Assembly: GCA_016124495.1 (NCBI GenBank)
Contig: WGNP01000013.1
Span: forward strand, 1 to 64,000
Origin: Hyphomonas sp.
Lineage (GTDB): Bacteria; Pseudomonadota; Alphaproteobacteria; Caulobacterales; Hyphomonadaceae
Direction: 5' to 3'
Length of the DNA stretch: 64,000 bases
The notes beneath the pieces were generated by a model. It was not told where the DNA came from and did not search any database. It worked only from the letters and a program-made list of their open reading frames with translations. Every line of letters begins with the position of its first letter. Positions within the stretch are counted from its first letter, which is position 1. The position numbers and the translations under genes are program-made. Below are positions 24,524-34,321 of this stretch, one piece after another.

Positions 24524-25372
24524 TTAATCCACGCCGCCGGAAATGAACAGGGTCGGCACGCCCATTGTGCCGTCGCGGACGGTAAAGACGCGGGTGCCCG
24601 CGCGGCGCCCCGTTCGCACCTCGGAGACATTGAAGCCCTTGGTAGCGAGCCGGCCGTGCGCCGCCTCGATATCGCCGACACGCCACGTGAGGCCCCAGAA
24701 ATTATCCGGCCCGGACGCCTCCTCCCCCTGCCCCGACCGGTGTGCGATCTCGACCGTCAGGCCGCCGGTGCGGAAGAAGATCAGCCGCAGGCCCCATTCC
24801 GGCGCCGAACGGTCGAGCGCGAGACGCAGGCCGAGCTTGGCGCCATATAGCGCCATCGCGCGGTCCGGGTTCGGCGTGTTGATTACCAGATGGTCTAACG
24901 CATGGACGTGGCCGAGCGCCACCTCCGCCGGCTCCAGCGCGCCCTCCTCCGGCGCTACGAAGAACCAGCGGATGCCGGCAGTGTGCTCAGGCGGCACGCG
25001 GAAGCTGCGCCAGGTCCGGCGGGCCTCGCGCGCCATGTCTTCGCTCATCCCGTCCTGGATTTCTTCGGGAGAAAGGGCCAAGCGCGTCAGGACGCGGTGA
25101 TCACCCCCAAGGTCGGTTGAGCGGAAGGCGAGGGATTTGAGGCCGGGCCCCTCCTGCGTGATCCGCGCGCGCAGGTGCTCGGCCGATGCTCCGCACCCGG
25201 ACGGGGCAACAAGTTCCAGCGCCGTATTGCCAAGCTGGAACAGCGCAGTTGCCACCCCCCCATCACTGACCGCCCGCCAATCCGGTGCCCGGCCGAGCAG
25301 GGCGGCATACACCGCCGTGCCCGCCTCGATATCCGGCGCGAGGATCACGATGTGATCGAGGCCGTTGATCAT
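24524..25372 (-). CDS. VOC-superfamily protein with two vicinal-oxygen-chelate domains
   Basis: 282 residues with two glyoxalase-like halves: GLDHIVILAPDIEAGTAVYA at the N terminus and HALDHLVINTPNPDRAMALY in the middle, each starting a beta-alpha-beta-beta-beta VOC module. Metal ligands would be the His in each LDH start and Glu residues at module ends (TALELVAPSG, GLTVEIAHRSG). Probably a dioxygenase-, glyoxalase- or isomerase-like enzyme; substrate unknown. Its start overlaps the GST stop by 4 bp and leuD follows 10 bp downstream, so GST-VOC-leuD form one transcription unit. Confidence 0.88.
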   Translation of the reverse strand: MINGLDHIVILAPDIEAGTAVYAALLGRAPDWRAVSDGGVATALFQLGNTALELVAPSGCGASAEHLRARITQEGPGLKSLAFRSTDLGGDHRVLTRLALSPEEIQDGMSEDMAREARRTWRSFRVPPEHTAGIRWFFVAPEEGALEPAEVALGHVHALDHLVINTPNPDRAMALYGAKLGLRLALDRSAPEWGLRLIFFRTGGLTVEIAHRSGQGEEASGPDNFWGLTWRVGDIEAAHGRLATKGFNVSEVRTGRRAGTRVFTVRDGTMGVPTLFISGGVD

Positions 25373-26004
25373 GCGGCCGCGCTCGCCTGCGGCAGGCAGT
25401 CATTCACCGCCTTGAAGCCAGGCAGGGCCTCGACACCCGCCAGCCATTTGCGGACATTGCCATAGGGCGCCAGATCAATGCCCGCCTGTGGGGCATAGGC
25501 CGCGATGGCGTAGATATCGATGTCCGCAATCGTGGCGCCCTTGCCGACCAGCCAGTCACGCCCGTCCAGCAGCTTGTTCAGCTCCTTCAGGCTGACCAGC
25601 GCGGACTGCAGGTTCGCTTCGGCGACCTGTTCGGGAAACTTGAAGAAGCCGAGCTTCAGCGCCCGCGTGCGATAGATGCCGGTGGTCAGCGTGCCCGCGC
25701 CCCAGAGCTGCCATTCGCGCGCCCGCAGCCGCTCGCCCCGGTCCCTGCCGCCGAACTTTCCGGTCTCATCGGCGAGGTAGTCGAGGATCACGGACGACTG
25801 GCAGAGGCAGTAATCGGTCTGGCTGTCTTCCAGCACCGGCACCTGGCCGTAGCGGTTCCGGGCGAGAAAGGCGTCCGCCTTGTGCGCCCCGGCGCGCAGG
25901 TCGACATGTTCATAGTCGAACGGTGTGCCGGTAAGGCGCAGCATCAGCGCCGCCTTGTAGGTGGGGCCGGACGCAAAGATGCCGTGCAGGGTGTAACGGG
26001 CCAT
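25369..26004 (-). CDS. Glutathione S-transferase family protein
   Basis: 211 residues. Thioredoxin-like N-terminal domain (YTLHGIFASGPTYKAALMLRLTGTPFDYEHVDL), a cis-Pro block (RYGQVPVLEDSQ) and the glutathione-contact QSSVILDYLAD, then an all-helical C-terminal domain containing the N-capping motif GATIADIDIYAIAAY. The presumed active residue is Ser9-Thr region of FASGPTY. Likely a glutathione-dependent detoxifying or isomerising enzyme. Overlapping start/stop with the VOC gene suggests a shared substrate pathway (inference). Confidence 0.9.
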   Translation of the reverse strand: MARYTLHGIFASGPTYKAALMLRLTGTPFDYEHVDLRAGAHKADAFLARNRYGQVPVLEDSQTDYCLCQSSVILDYLADETGKFGGRDRGERLRAREWQLWGAGTLTTGIYRTRALKLGFFKFPEQVAEANLQSALVSLKELNKLLDGRDWLVGKGATIADIDIYAIAAYAPQAGIDLAPYGNVRKWLAGVEALPGFKAVNDCLPQASAAA

Positions 26005-26136
26005 GATATTTCCTCGGATGGTGTCTCACCCGCAGTTACCATCAAGGCCCGGAACCTGGCGAGCCCTGCCGCAACGGACCTTAAGGCGGCCGCGAAACTC
26101 CGTCGAACACCCTTCGCGGCTCCTGCTTCAGGCGCT

Positions 26137-26655
26137 TTATTCCTTTTCGCGCGTCAGCCGCTCTGCAAAGGAAATTCCGATCGCGGAAAGGACGAACGTG
26201 AAGTGAATGACAGCCACCACTGCCACAATCTGCACGTTCTCCAGACTGAGGTCACCGCCCAGGTAAGTCTTCAGGGCGTGAACGCCTGAAATCGAGATGA
26301 TGGCAAACGCGAGCTTCAGCTTGAGATTGTAGGTGTTGACGTGGTCCAGCCAGTCCGGCTTCTTCATGTCTTTCTCGTCAAAGTGCCGGGTCGTAACGAA
26401 GAGTGATACGCCCGCCAGAGACACAACCCAGACAAGCTGCGCCACCATGGTCATGTCCACCAGTTCCAGCACCTTGATGATCAGGTCGATCTTGGTGATC
26501 TCATCAAACAGCAGGGTGTTCATCAGCCGGTAGGTCTCGAGCACGAACTTGCCGAGAATACCAAGAATGATCGTGACCAGACCCACATAGAAGAACAGCA
26601 TGGTGAAACGCATGCCATAGAGCAGCGACCCAACCCATGAGAGTAGTTTTTCCAT
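26137..26655 (-). CDS. UPF0114 (YqhA) family membrane protein
   Basis: 172 residues starting MEKLLSWVGSLLYGMRFTML, with four hydrophobic helices and the family pattern GRFLLE-like LGKFVLETYRLM, LELVDMTMVAQLVWVVSLAG and a C-terminal VHFTFVLSAIGISFAERL. Inner-membrane, unknown function; E. coli YqhA is a relative. ATG 26653-26655 is the family-typical start; the frame extends upstream to 26955, but that part is not family sequence. Confidence 0.87.
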   Translation of the reverse strand: MEKLLSWVGSLLYGMRFTMLFFYVGLVTIILGILGKFVLETYRLMNTLLFDEITKIDLIIKVLELVDMTMVAQLVWVVSLAGVSLFVTTRHFDEKDMKKPDWLDHVNTYNLKLKLAFAIISISGVHALKTYLGGDLSLENVQIVAVVAVIHFTFVLSAIGISFAERLTREKE

Positions 26656-27017
26656 TCTTGCCCACCTTGAAACAGAAGAGACCGTTACATCAGACAGCGC
26701 TGCCGCCGCAGTATCCCGCGCCGCACTGCCGAAAACCCCGATGGCGCAGGTGCGCCGATAGGTGACGCTGTATCTGTCCAGCGCCTGTTTGGACAGACCC
26801 GACCAGAAAGCACAGTGAAATAGCTCGGTGCCGGCGTAGATGACAATCGGGCTTTCGCGACCGCGACACTTTCGCAATGTCCCGGGCGAGACGCTTGCAG
26901 AAGCGTCCGGCGGTATCCACGTCTCCCGGCGAACGGAAAAACCAATGACCATCAAGCCGCTTCACGGCCTCCGGCTGACCGGGGCTTTTGACAGGCAAGG
27001 AAAGTTAGAGGGAAGGC
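26656..27017. other. Intergenic, no feature recognised
   Basis: About 360 bp between the divergent UPF0114 gene and the lipoprotein gene. Short open frames on both strands have no recognisable motif. A TTGACA at about 26989 before the lipoprotein gene could be a -35 box, but no convincing -10 follows. Confidence 0.5.
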
Positions 27018-27407
27018 ATGATGCGTACTATTATGGTGGCGGGCGTCGCAATGGTGCTTGGAGCCTGCGGTGATGCAGCCGACCTGCAACACGTGAAGCA
27101 GAGCGCGCTCGATCTGGGCGGGCAGGCCCTCGAGGCGGCAAGCGGCGCAGTGGATACCAAGACAGCCTGCGTGCTGGCCGGGCAATCCGAAGTATTCTGC
27201 GGCTGCGTTCAGGACAACCTGGGGTCCGAGATCACCGGCGAGCATCTGGAAACGCTGAAGAATGTCGTCAGCGAAAGTCTCAGCGGAGAAGGCTTGCCGG
27301 TCGCCATCGAGAAAGCCGGCAGTCTTGACGCGCAGACCCGCGAGGCATTGGTTCAGTGCGCAACAAAGGCCGCAATTGAAGGCGCTTTGGGCGAGGCGGG
27401 AAACTAG
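27018..27407 (+). CDS. Hypothetical lipoprotein
   Basis: 129 residues with signal MMRTIMVAGVAMVLGACG (lipobox LGAC, Cys 17). The mature protein is mainly helical (ADLQHVKQSALDLGGQALEAA) with a Cys-rich turn TACVLAGQSEVFCGCVQDNL and a further Cys near the end (LVQCATKA). The spaced cysteines suggest disulfides in the periplasm. GAGGGAAGGC precedes the start; ATG 27018 and 27021 are both possible. No family recognised. Confidence 0.75.
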   Translation: MMRTIMVAGVAMVLGACGDAADLQHVKQSALDLGGQALEAASGAVDTKTACVLAGQSEVFCGCVQDNLGSEITGEHLETLKNVVSESLSGEGLPVAIEKAGSLDAQTREALVQCATKAAIEGALGEAGN

Positions 27408-27464
27408 CTTTTGACCCACGCTGACCGAGCGGATTGAACAGGCCAATCCAAGCCGCTCGCGGCG

Positions 27465-28448
27465 CTACAAGCCCTCGAACAACGCCGTCGAAACATACCG
27501 CTCCGCGAAGCTCGCGAGGATCACGACAATCGTCTTGCCCGCCATGTCCGGCCGCTTGCCGAGCTGCACCGCCGCATGCGCCGCCGCGCCGGAGGAGATA
27601 CCGCCCGGAATGCCTTCGATCTTCGCAAGCTTGCGCGCCGCCGAAATCGCGTCGCTGTTCGACACTTTCAGCACTTCATCGATCAGGCTCGTATCCGCAT
27701 TGCCCGGAATGAAGCCAGCGCCGATGCCCTGGATCATGTGCGGCCCCGGCGCGCCGCCGGAAAGGACCGGGGACGCTTCCGGCTCGACGGCAAACATCTG
27801 CAGGCCCGGCTTGCGCGGCTTCAGAACGCGGCCGACGCCCGTGAACGTCCCGCCGGTGCCGATGCCGGCGATGACCGCATCGACCTTGCCATCGGTGTCC
27901 GCCCAGATTTCCTCGGCGGTCGTCTTTTCGTGGATCGCAGGATTCGCCGGATTGTCGAACTGGCTGGGGCTGACCGAACCGGGGATCGACTCCAGCAGCT
28001 CCTTCGCTTTGGCAATCGCGCCCCCCATCCCCTTCTCTTTCGGCGTCAGCTCCAGCTCGGCGCCGAGATAGGCGAGCATCTTGCGCCGCTCGATCGACAT
28101 CGATTCCGGCATCGTCAGGATCAGCCGGTAGCCGCGCTGCGCCGCGACGAAGGCGAGACCGATGCCGGTATTGCCCGACGTCGGCTCGATCAGCGTCCCG
28201 CCCGGCTTCAGCTTGCCCTCGGCCTCAAGGCCCAGGATCATTGCGAGGCCAATCCGGTCCTTCACGCTCGCCAGCGGATTGAAGAATTCGAGCTTGAACA
28301 GAAGGTCGGCCTTCACGCCCTCGGCCTTTGCAAACTTCTCCGCCCGTACCAGCGGCGTCGAGCCAATCGTCTCCAGGATCGACCCATACACCCGCCCCCG
28401 CGGGCCATCGAGCGTTACGCCGCTCTCGAGTTTCACGGTTCCGGACAT
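27465..28448 (-). CDS. cysK: Cysteine synthase A (O-acetylserine sulfhydrylase)
   Basis: PLP enzyme that makes cysteine from O-acetylserine and sulfide. 327 residues. The PLP lysine is in [11 protein letters not shown], the substrate loop is [19 protein letters not shown], the phosphate-binding glycine loop is [16 protein letters not shown], and the C-terminal [13 protein letters not shown] is typical. Standing alone on the minus strand, upstream of a convergent lipoprotein gene. Confidence 0.96.
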   Translation of the reverse strand: MSGTVKLESGVTLDGPRGRVYGSILETIGSTPLVRAEKFAKAEGVKADLLFKLEFFNPLASVKDRIGLAMILGLEAEGKLKPGGTLIEPTSGNTGIGLAFVAAQRGYRLILTMPESMSIERRKMLAYLGAELELTPKEKGMGGAIAKAKELLESIPGSVSPSQFDNPANPAIHEKTTAEEIWADTDGKVDAVIAGIGTGGTFTGVGRVLKPRKPGLQMFAVEPEASPVLSGGAPGPHMIQGIGAGFIPGNADTSLIDEVLKVSNSDAISAARKLAKIEGIPGGISSGAAAHAAVQLGKRPDMAGKTIVVILASFAERYVSTALFEGL

Positions 28449-28560
28449 GGCTGTCTCCCTTCAGAGATAAACTTGAACCCCGAATATCGGCGCGCGCGGG
28501 ACAATGCGCAACCGAAGGCCGTGTTTAGCTGGGCTGAAGTGTGAGCCGGAAGGTTGGGCT

Positions 28561-29321
28561 TCAGGATCGGCGGGCAGCGTCCGTTCGTATCGCGGTCGCC
28601 AGATCATGCTTGGCCGCATAAGCCGCCGCTTTCTTTACCTCGTTGAAGAGGTGGGCCTTCAAGTGGGGCTTGGCGAGACTATGGTCGATGCCGCGCAAGG
28701 CGCAAAAAAGGGCAATGTTGAACGACCATTCCGCTTCAGTCAGATAGCCGAGCTTGTTCGACTGCCACCCCTGACTGTCAAAGTCGGTATGGTTGGTCAG
28801 GTCAAACGCGGCATTGGCGCTGAACACTCCAAAGCCGAGATAGCACGCTGTCACGTCTGTCGCCGGCTCCAGAAGGTCCCAGCCTCCCGGTGGATCTTCC
28901 TGGATGTTTTCGCAGATGTAGTGGCCAAGCTCATGCGCAAACACGGCAATCAGGGCCGCCGGCTTTTTGATGAGTGCAGGATCGTAAGTGACTTTTCCGG
29001 AGTTTCCGGAATGCGAGAAGGTACCTGCCGCCGCACCAGTGTGCTGCACATTGCCAACGCTAGACACCCTTCCTGCCCGCTCAGCTTGCGGCACAAGACT
29101 GACAGGCCAGTCTTCCATCCCGTGATTTTCCGGACTTGGTGGAAGATGTGAGTTGCGCGGGCGTGTCCTTGCGCATCAGTCGACGGGAAGAAGTCCGCAG
29201 TCGGAAGAACGAGAGGAGATTTGCCGAAATCGTCGGCGCCCCGGTTGCGCAGGAGCCAACCCCAGCATTTGACGTGGAAAGCCTCGACGTCGGGATCAAG
29301 AAAGTACCTGCGCCCGAACAT
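28561..29321 (-). pseudogene. HELGH-containing metalloprotease-like protein, frameshifted
   Basis: The first 70 residues (MFGRRYFLDPDVEAFHVKCW to FHQVRKITG) are in one frame; the rest (MEDWPVSLVPQAERAGRV through AVFAHELGHYICENI to the stop) is in another. Restoring one G in the GGG at about 29118-29121 joins them into a continuous protein of about 253 residues. The HELGH motif is a zincin metal site, and ATDVTACYLGFGVFSANAAF follows with a possible third ligand region. The family seems to be a conserved uncharacterised zinc-protease-like protein. A single-base loss in a G run may be natural or a sequencing error. GGGGGA precedes the start. Confidence 0.7.
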
Positions 29322-29398
29322 CACAATCCCCCAAAGAAAGCGAAAGCCTAGTCAACCTGCGCGGGTGATGACAACCAGCTTATCCCGAGCGAAGCATG

Positions 29399-29446
29399 CC
29401 CCTGCGAAGGCAGGGGTCGAAGGACGGGCCAAGCCGTACGCCGTCC
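29399..29446. repeat. REP-like double hairpin
   Basis: CCCCTGC (29399-29405) pairs with GCAGGGG (29410-29416) around GAAG, and GGACGG (29422-29427) pairs with CCGTCC (29441-29446). The style (CCTGCGAAGGCAGGGG next to a GGACGGG motif) resembles dispersed palindromic repeats in alphaproteobacterial intergenic regions. No second copy seen in this window. Confidence 0.55.
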
Positions 29447-29695
29447 GGACTTATGCCCACATCCGCGCATGACCCCAGCCCCTCCGCCCCCGGAGCATCC
29501 CCGCCCTCTGCGAGAGCAAGTGATAAAAAGTCAGAAACTTTGCGAATCGCCGAGAAAGACTGAGACAAAAACGAAGTCAAATGTAGAAAGATCGAGACGA
29601 AACGAGAGGGGTTGCGCACCCGACTACGCACCAATCCCTGTTTTAACAGGCGTTCCGGCCTTTACGCGCGGCAAATCCGGAAAAACGGCTCACCA

Positions 29696-29715
29696 AACCC
29701 GAAAACCCCCGGGTT
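29696..29715 (-). terminator. Possible terminator after bioB
   Basis: On the minus strand AACCCG and CGGGTT (29710-29715 and 29696-29701) pair around GGGGTTTT, shortly after the bioB stop at 29722. A short stem followed by TGGTG, so only a weak candidate. Confidence 0.3.
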
Positions 29716-29721
29716 AAAGCC

Positions 29722-30681
29722 TCAGCACTTCGCGCAGCCGCCAGCGACCGACTCCAGCAGCCTGGCGTCCTTGTCCGCGCCCGGCAGCGGCGTGGTCAGA
29801 AGCCGATCGCCGACGAAGATGGAATTGGCGCCGGCTAGCAGGCAAAGCGCCTGGCCTTCCGGGCTCATCGACTCGCGACCCGCCGAGAGGCGCACCCAGC
29901 TTTGCGGGAAGACGATGCGGCAGGTGGCAATCGCGCGGGTGAGTTCGAGCGTGTCGAGCTCTTCACTGTTTCCGAGCGGCGTACCCTTGATCGGCACCAG
30001 CTTGTTGACCGGCACGCTTTCCGGATGCGGGGTCAGCTTGGAGAGTTCGTGGATCAAGCCAACCCGGTCGGCGCGGGATTCGCCCATGCCGAGGATACCG
30101 CCGCAGCAAAGCTTGATGCCGGCGGTACGGCAACGGCCAAGCGTCTCCAGCCGGTCGTCATAGGTACGTGTACTGACGACATCGCCGTAATACTCACGCG
30201 AGGTGTCGAGGTTGTGGTTGTAATAGTCGAGCCCGGCCGCCTTCAACGCTTCGGCCTGGCCCTCCTCGAGCATCCCTAGCGTCACGCACGTCTCCAGCCC
30301 CTCGGCCTTCACGGCAGAAATCATCTCGGCAACCTTCGGCAGGTCGCGGTCCTTCAGCGAGCGCCAGGCCGCGCCCATGCAGAACCGGTCCGCGCCATTG
30401 GCCTTGGCGCGGCGGGCCGTCTCGACGACCTCTTCGAGCGGCAGAAGCTTCTCGGCCTTGAGGCCGGTGTCGAACTTGGCAGACTGGCTGCAATAGCCGC
30501 AGTCTTCCGGGCAGCCCCCGGTCTTGATCGACAGGAGCTGGGATTTCTGAACCGCACCATCCGGCCAGTTGGCGGCTTTAACGGCGAGGGCGCGCGCCAC
30601 CAACTGGTCGAGCGGGAGTTCATAGACTGCCGCGATCTCTTCGCGGGTCCAGTCCTGACGGGGGGCAAGATCGAAGGCCAT
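29722..30681 (-). CDS. bioB: Biotin synthase
   Basis: Radical-SAM enzyme that inserts sulfur into dethiobiotin. 319 residues. The radical-SAM cluster motif CPEDCGYC is at about residues 57-64, followed by the family blocks [37 protein letters not shown] and [11 protein letters not shown]. The ending [16 protein letters not shown] is normal for alphaproteobacterial BioB. Other bio genes are not in the window. leuC lies 26 bp upstream on the same strand. Confidence 0.97.
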   Translation of the reverse strand: MAFDLAPRQDWTREEIAAVYELPLDQLVARALAVKAANWPDGAVQKSQLLSIKTGGCPEDCGYCSQSAKFDTGLKAEKLLPLEEVVETARRAKANGADRFCMGAAWRSLKDRDLPKVAEMISAVKAEGLETCVTLGMLEEGQAEALKAAGLDYYNHNLDTSREYYGDVVSTRTYDDRLETLGRCRTAGIKLCCGGILGMGESRADRVGLIHELSKLTPHPESVPVNKLVPIKGTPLGNSEELDTLELTRAIATCRIVFPQSWVRLSAGRESMSPEGQALCLLAGANSIFVGDRLLTTPLPGADKDARLLESVAGGCAKC

Positions 30682-30707
30682 GTCGCGTTCCTTTATCTGT
30701 AGACGGA

Positions 30708-32105
30708 TTAACCGATGACGCCGGTGAGGGCGGCGCGGGCAGCAAGCTGCGGGCTCATCAGATGGGTACGGCCACCCCGGCCCTGACGGCCTTCGAAGTT
30801 GCGATTAGAGGTCGAGGCGCAGCGCTCCCCCGGCGCGAGGATATCCGGGTTCATGCCGAGGCACATGGAACAACCGGGTTCGCGCCATTCGAAGCCAGCA
30901 TCGAGGAATATGGCGTCGAGGCCTTCTTCCTCTGCCTGCGCACGAACAAGGCCGGAGCCCGGCACCACCATCGCACGCACACCCGGCGCAACCTTGCCGG
31001 TCTTCGCAATGGTTGCAGCGGCGCGCAGGTCCTCGATACGGGAATTGGTGCACGAGCCGATGAATACGCGCTGCACCGGCGTACCGGCAATCGGCTTTCC
31101 GCCTTCAAGGCCCATATAAGCCAGCGCGCGTTCGCAGGCGGCCGCTTTCACAGGATCGGCGAAATCCTCCGGACGCGGAATAATCCCGGAAAGGGCAATA
31201 CCCTGCTCCGGGCTCGTGCCCCAGGTGACAGTCGGCTCAACGTCTGCCCCCTTGATGGTCAAAACGTGATCGAACACGGCGTCATCATCCGATCGCAGCG
31301 TCTGCCAGTAGCGCTCCGCCATTTCCCAGGCGCCACCCTTCGGCGCGGCGGGGCGGCCGTTTACATAAGCGAAGGTCTTCTCGTCCGGCGCGACAAGACC
31401 CGCGCGGGCGCCGCCTTCGATGGAGAGGTTGCACAGCGTCATCCGGCCTTCCATCGACAGGGCGCGCACGGCCTCGCCCCGGTATTCGATGACATAGCCG
31501 GTGCCGCCGGCCGTGCCAGTGATCGCGATGATATGGAGGGCAAGGTCCTTCGCCGTGACGCCCTCTCGCAAGCGGCCAGACACCTCGATCGCCATGTTCA
31601 GCATCTTCCGGGCACGGAGCGTTTGCGTAGCCAGCACATGCTCGACCTCGGACGTGCCGATTCCGTGCGCCAGCGCGCCAAAAGCGCCGTGGGTGGAGGT
31701 ATGGCTGTCGCCGCAGACGATAGTCATGCCGGGCTGGGTACGCCCCTGCTCCGGCCCGACAACGTGAACGATACCATTGTTGATGTCGCCCATCGGGAAA
31801 AACCGGATGCCGTGCTCGGCGACATTGCGCGTCAGCGTTTCCAGCTGATTGCGCGCTTCGGGATCTGCCACGCCCGCAAGGCCGAGCGATTGGTTTTCGG
31901 TGGGCGTATTGTGATCGGCGACCGCCAGCGTCAGTTCCGGTCGGCGCACACGGCGGCCGGCAACCTTCAGGCCGTCAAACGCCTGCGGGGTCGTCACCTC
32001 ATGGATAAGGTGAAGGTCAATATAGAGGAGGCTTTCGCCGGAGGCGGCATCGGTATGGACGACATGCGCGTCCCAGATCTTGTCGTAGAGGGTCTTTCCG
32101 GGCAT
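30708..32105 (-). CDS. leuC: 3-isopropylmalate dehydratase, large subunit
   Basis: Aconitase-type [4Fe-4S] dehydratase; with LeuD it converts 2- to 3-isopropylmalate. 465 residues. Cluster cysteines: [13 protein letters not shown] (about 346) and [13 protein letters not shown] (about 406-409). The [27 protein letters not shown] block and the RNFEGRQGR substrate block at the end are intact. Its gene is separated from leuD and leuB by about 6-8 kb of other genes, yet all are on the same strand. bioB follows 26 bp downstream. Confidence 0.97.
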   Translation of the reverse strand: MPGKTLYDKIWDAHVVHTDAASGESLLYIDLHLIHEVTTPQAFDGLKVAGRRVRRPELTLAVADHNTPTENQSLGLAGVADPEARNQLETLTRNVAEHGIRFFPMGDINNGIVHVVGPEQGRTQPGMTIVCGDSHTSTHGAFGALAHGIGTSEVEHVLATQTLRARKMLNMAIEVSGRLREGVTAKDLALHIIAITGTAGGTGYVIEYRGEAVRALSMEGRMTLCNLSIEGGARAGLVAPDEKTFAYVNGRPAAPKGGAWEMAERYWQTLRSDDDAVFDHVLTIKGADVEPTVTWGTSPEQGIALSGIIPRPEDFADPVKAAACERALAYMGLEGGKPIAGTPVQRVFIGSCTNSRIEDLRAAATIAKTGKVAPGVRAMVVPGSGLVRAQAEEEGLDAIFLDAGFEWREPGCSMCLGMNPDILAPGERCASTSNRNFEGRQGRGGRTHLMSPQLAARAALTGVIG

Positions 32106-32171
32106 TTCGGTCTCGCTCTTGCGCGCCGCACAATAGCGGCGGCGCTGCAGGAAGGAAGCCTGTCAAATGCG

Positions 32172-32199
32172 AAAACGCCCTCGCCGCAAGGCAAGGGCG
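32172..32199 (-). terminator. Rho-independent terminator of rplS
   Basis: On the minus strand CGCCCTTGCC (32199-32190) pairs with GGCGAGGGCG (32185-32176) around TTGC, followed by TTTT (32175-32172). It lies 29 bases after the rplS stop and separates the ribosomal unit from leuC. Confidence 0.85.
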
Positions 32200-32227
32200 C
32201 TCTGGCAGTTGGGCATTGGCCCGAAAC

Positions 32228-32791
32228 CTATGCTTCGGCGGGCTTTTCGGCTGCGGCAGCGGCTTCAGCAGCAGCAGCCTCTGCAGCGGCAACAGCCTCG
32301 GCAGCAGCGGCGGCTTCAGCCGCTTCGGCGCGGGCCTTCGCGGCGGTGTCCTTGCGGGCAACCTTTTCGGCGTCTTTCTGGCGGCGGCGCTCGGTTTTGG
32401 ATACAGCGAGTTCCTGGGTCTCGATGCCGTGGCCGGTGGTGCGCTCGGCGATACGGGCGCCTTTGCCGCGCAGGTCGCGCAGGTAGTAGAGTTTCGCGCG
32501 GCGGACGCGGCCCTTGCGGACCACTTCGATCGAGTCGATCAGCGGCGAGACCACCGGGAACACACGCTCGACGCCTTCACCAAAGGAGATCTTGCGGACC
32601 GTGAAGCTCTCGTTGAGACCCTGGCCGGCGCGGGCGATGCAGACGCCTTCATAGCGCTGGACGCGCTCACGGTCGCCTTCCTTGATTTTCACGTTCACCG
32701 CCAGCGTGTCGCCGGGCGAAAAGGTCGGAATCTTCTTGTCGCCGAGAACGCGGGCCATTTCGGCCGTCTCAAGCTCTTTAATCAGGTTCAT
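32228..32791 (-). CDS. rplS: Ribosomal protein L19 with long Ala/Glu-rich tail
   Basis: 50S subunit protein at the 30S-50S interface. The core (about residues 1-125: [61 protein letters not shown]) is typical. The remaining 60 residues are an unusual Ala/Glu/Lys tail ([20 protein letters not shown]), probably disordered or helical, making the protein 187 residues against about 115-130 in most bacteria. Start ATG 32789-32791, with GGAGA upstream; it overlaps the end of trmD by 14 bp. Ends before a strong terminator. Confidence 0.95.
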   Translation of the reverse strand: MNLIKELETAEMARVLGDKKIPTFSPGDTLAVNVKIKEGDRERVQRYEGVCIARAGQGLNESFTVRKISFGEGVERVFPVVSPLIDSIEVVRKGRVRRAKLYYLRDLRGKGARIAERTTGHGIETQELAVSKTERRRQKDAEKVARKDTAAKARAEAAEAAAAAEAVAAAEAAAAEAAAAAEKPAEA

Positions 32792-33503
32792 CGCCAGTCT
32801 CCGGCGCAACAGATGTGGGGGGTCGGGAGTAAGCGGCGTATAAATCGGGGCGGCGGTTAAAAGTCAACGCCTTTGAGCGGTCCAGACGCCACTCTTCTAT
32901 ACGCTTGTGGTCGCCGGAGAGGAGAATGTCCGGAATCCCCCGCCCCTCCCACTCCCGGGGCTGGGTATACTGGGGGTGTTCCAGCAGGCCGGTCTCGAAG
33001 GATTCCCCCGTCAGGGAGGCCGCATTGCCCGCCACACCGGGCAAAAGCCGCACCGCCGCCTCGACCATCGCCATAGCCGCGACATCCCCGCCGGCGAGGA
33101 CAAAGTCCCCCAGCGAGACCTCCTGCATCCCCCGGGCCTCGATCACCCGCTCGTCGAGACCTTCGAACCGGCCACAGAAAAGGACCACACCCGGCCCCGC
33201 CGCCCAGTCGCGGGCCATTTTCTGGTTAAACCGGGGACCGCGCGGGGAAAGGTAAACGAGGGGGCGGCCATTGGCCGGAACACTGTCCAGGGCGACAGCG
33301 GCCACATCAGCACGCAACACCAGGCCCGCCCCGCCCCCGGCCGGCGTGTCATCCACCTTGCGGTGCTTGCCGAGGCCGAAGGTCCGCAGGTCGACGGTTT
33401 CGAGCGCCCAGATCCCTTCGGCACGCGACCGGCCCAGGATCGAGGCGCCGAGCGGGCCGGGATACGCCTCGGGCACGAGGGTGATGCAGGTCGCGGTGAA
33501 CAT
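32778..33503 (-). CDS. trmD: tRNA (guanine-N1-)-methyltransferase TrmD
   Basis: Methylates G37 of tRNAs with a G36-G37 sequence, preventing +1 frameshifts; SPOUT-family knotted enzyme. 241 residues. Signatures: [18 protein letters not shown] at the N terminus, [15 protein letters not shown], and the knot segment [22 protein letters not shown]. The stop overlaps rplS by 14 bp, the usual trmD-rplS coupling. Upstream is a Kef-like pseudogene instead of rimM. Confidence 0.95.
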   Translation of the reverse strand: MFTATCITLVPEAYPGPLGASILGRSRAEGIWALETVDLRTFGLGKHRKVDDTPAGGGAGLVLRADVAAVALDSVPANGRPLVYLSPRGPRFNQKMARDWAAGPGVVLFCGRFEGLDERVIEARGMQEVSLGDFVLAGGDVAAMAMVEAAVRLLPGVAGNAASLTGESFETGLLEHPQYTQPREWEGRGIPDILLSGDHKRIEEWRLDRSKALTFNRRPDLYAAYSRPPTSVAPETGDEPD

Positions 33504-33527
33504 AGGCGGGGTGTAGCGCGCGGGCGC

Positions 33528-34228
33528 TTAGCCGCCAACCGGGCTCTCGCCCGGAGCGGTGTCCGGCCCGGCGACGTCTTTCGGTTTTTCGCTGCCGCCT
33601 TTGCCGATCATCAGCTCGCGGCCCGCGAGCATCCCGCCCGTCATCTGCAGCGCGAAGCGTTCCTCGTCGCGGCGGCGCAGTTCCTCGATGGCGTCGTCGA
33701 TGGCGCCTTCCGACTCGCCGAGACGGTCGAGCGCCAGCCGCGGCACGATCGCCAGATCCAGATGGAGACCATTTTCTGCACCTTCGGCTTGGCAAGGTCG
33801 CCGCGCTCCTGCAGCGTCTGCATGACGATGGCGGTGGAGCTCAGCACGAAGCCAGCGCCTGCGATCAGCGAGTTTTGCGCCGAATATCCGAGCGCGACCG
33901 CGGCCCAGGAGAGCAGCAGGATCCAGGTGAGGACCTGCACAAGGCCCAGGCCGAAGATCTGCTGGCGCATCCCCCACTGGCGCGCGGGCTGCATCTCCAG
34001 ACCTGTAGTAAAGAGGGACGTCACCACACCGAGTTCGGCGACGTGCAGAATTTCGGCAGGCTCTGTGAGCAGGTGCAAGCCAAACGGGCCGATGCCGAGG
34101 CCGGCGGCAAGATAGCCGGGCGCCGAGCCGAAGCCGATACGCTTGAAGACGGGCACGGCGATCACGGCGGAGCCGAGCAGTATCACGAGGGCGCCCAGAT
34201 CGGGCCCACGGGCAACTTCGGCGGCCAT
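33528..34228 (-). pseudogene. KefB/KefC-like potassium-efflux antiporter gene with internal deletion
   Basis: The N-terminal 150 residues (LGSAVIAVPVFKRIGFGSAPGYLAAGLGIGPFGL, VVTSLFTTGLEMQP, GFVLSSTAIVMQTLQERGDL) are the first helices of a CPA2-type Kef antiporter. A short frame change near the LAIVPRLALDRLGESEGAID junction then leads to a charged tail (IEELRRRDEERFALQMTGG) like the extreme C terminus of full-length Kef proteins. Roughly 350-400 residues (remaining helices and the TrkA-N domain) are missing, so no functional antiporter can be made. The DLAIVP motif followed directly by tail sequence marks the deletion point at about 33720-33750. Confidence 0.75.
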
Positions 34229-34321
34229 GCCCTCTTTCCCCGTTCGGCTGCAGCCGGCCTTACAGCACGCAGGCTGGCTCGCAAGACAGGAGATTGGATT
34301 CCGGCGCGGGCTGGACTAGGC

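Larger units (their letters stand above)
29322..29721. other. Intergenic region with hairpins only
   Basis: About 400 bp with no supportable gene. It contains the hairpin pair at 29399-29446 and a short AT-richer tract (29515-29600) with an A/G-rich plus strand. The plus strand from 29440 to 29720 has no recognisable coding signal. Confidence 0.5.

Noticed and set aside
26690-27073. Small open frames between UPF0114 and the lipoprotein gene
   Set aside because: Frames on both strands lack motifs, ribosome sites and a codon pattern like neighbouring genes.
29380-29634. 84-residue open frame in the region before bioB
   Set aside because: It covers the REP-like hairpins, and its translation has no family pattern.
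30762-32486. 574-residue open frame on the plus strand
   Set aside because: Antisense to leuC and the end of rplS, both certain genes; no recognisable domain.
33875-34321. Upstream extension of the glycosyltransferase gene
   Set aside because: It is antisense to the Kef remnant, and the GT family start (LSVLIPFFNE) lies just after ATG 34322.
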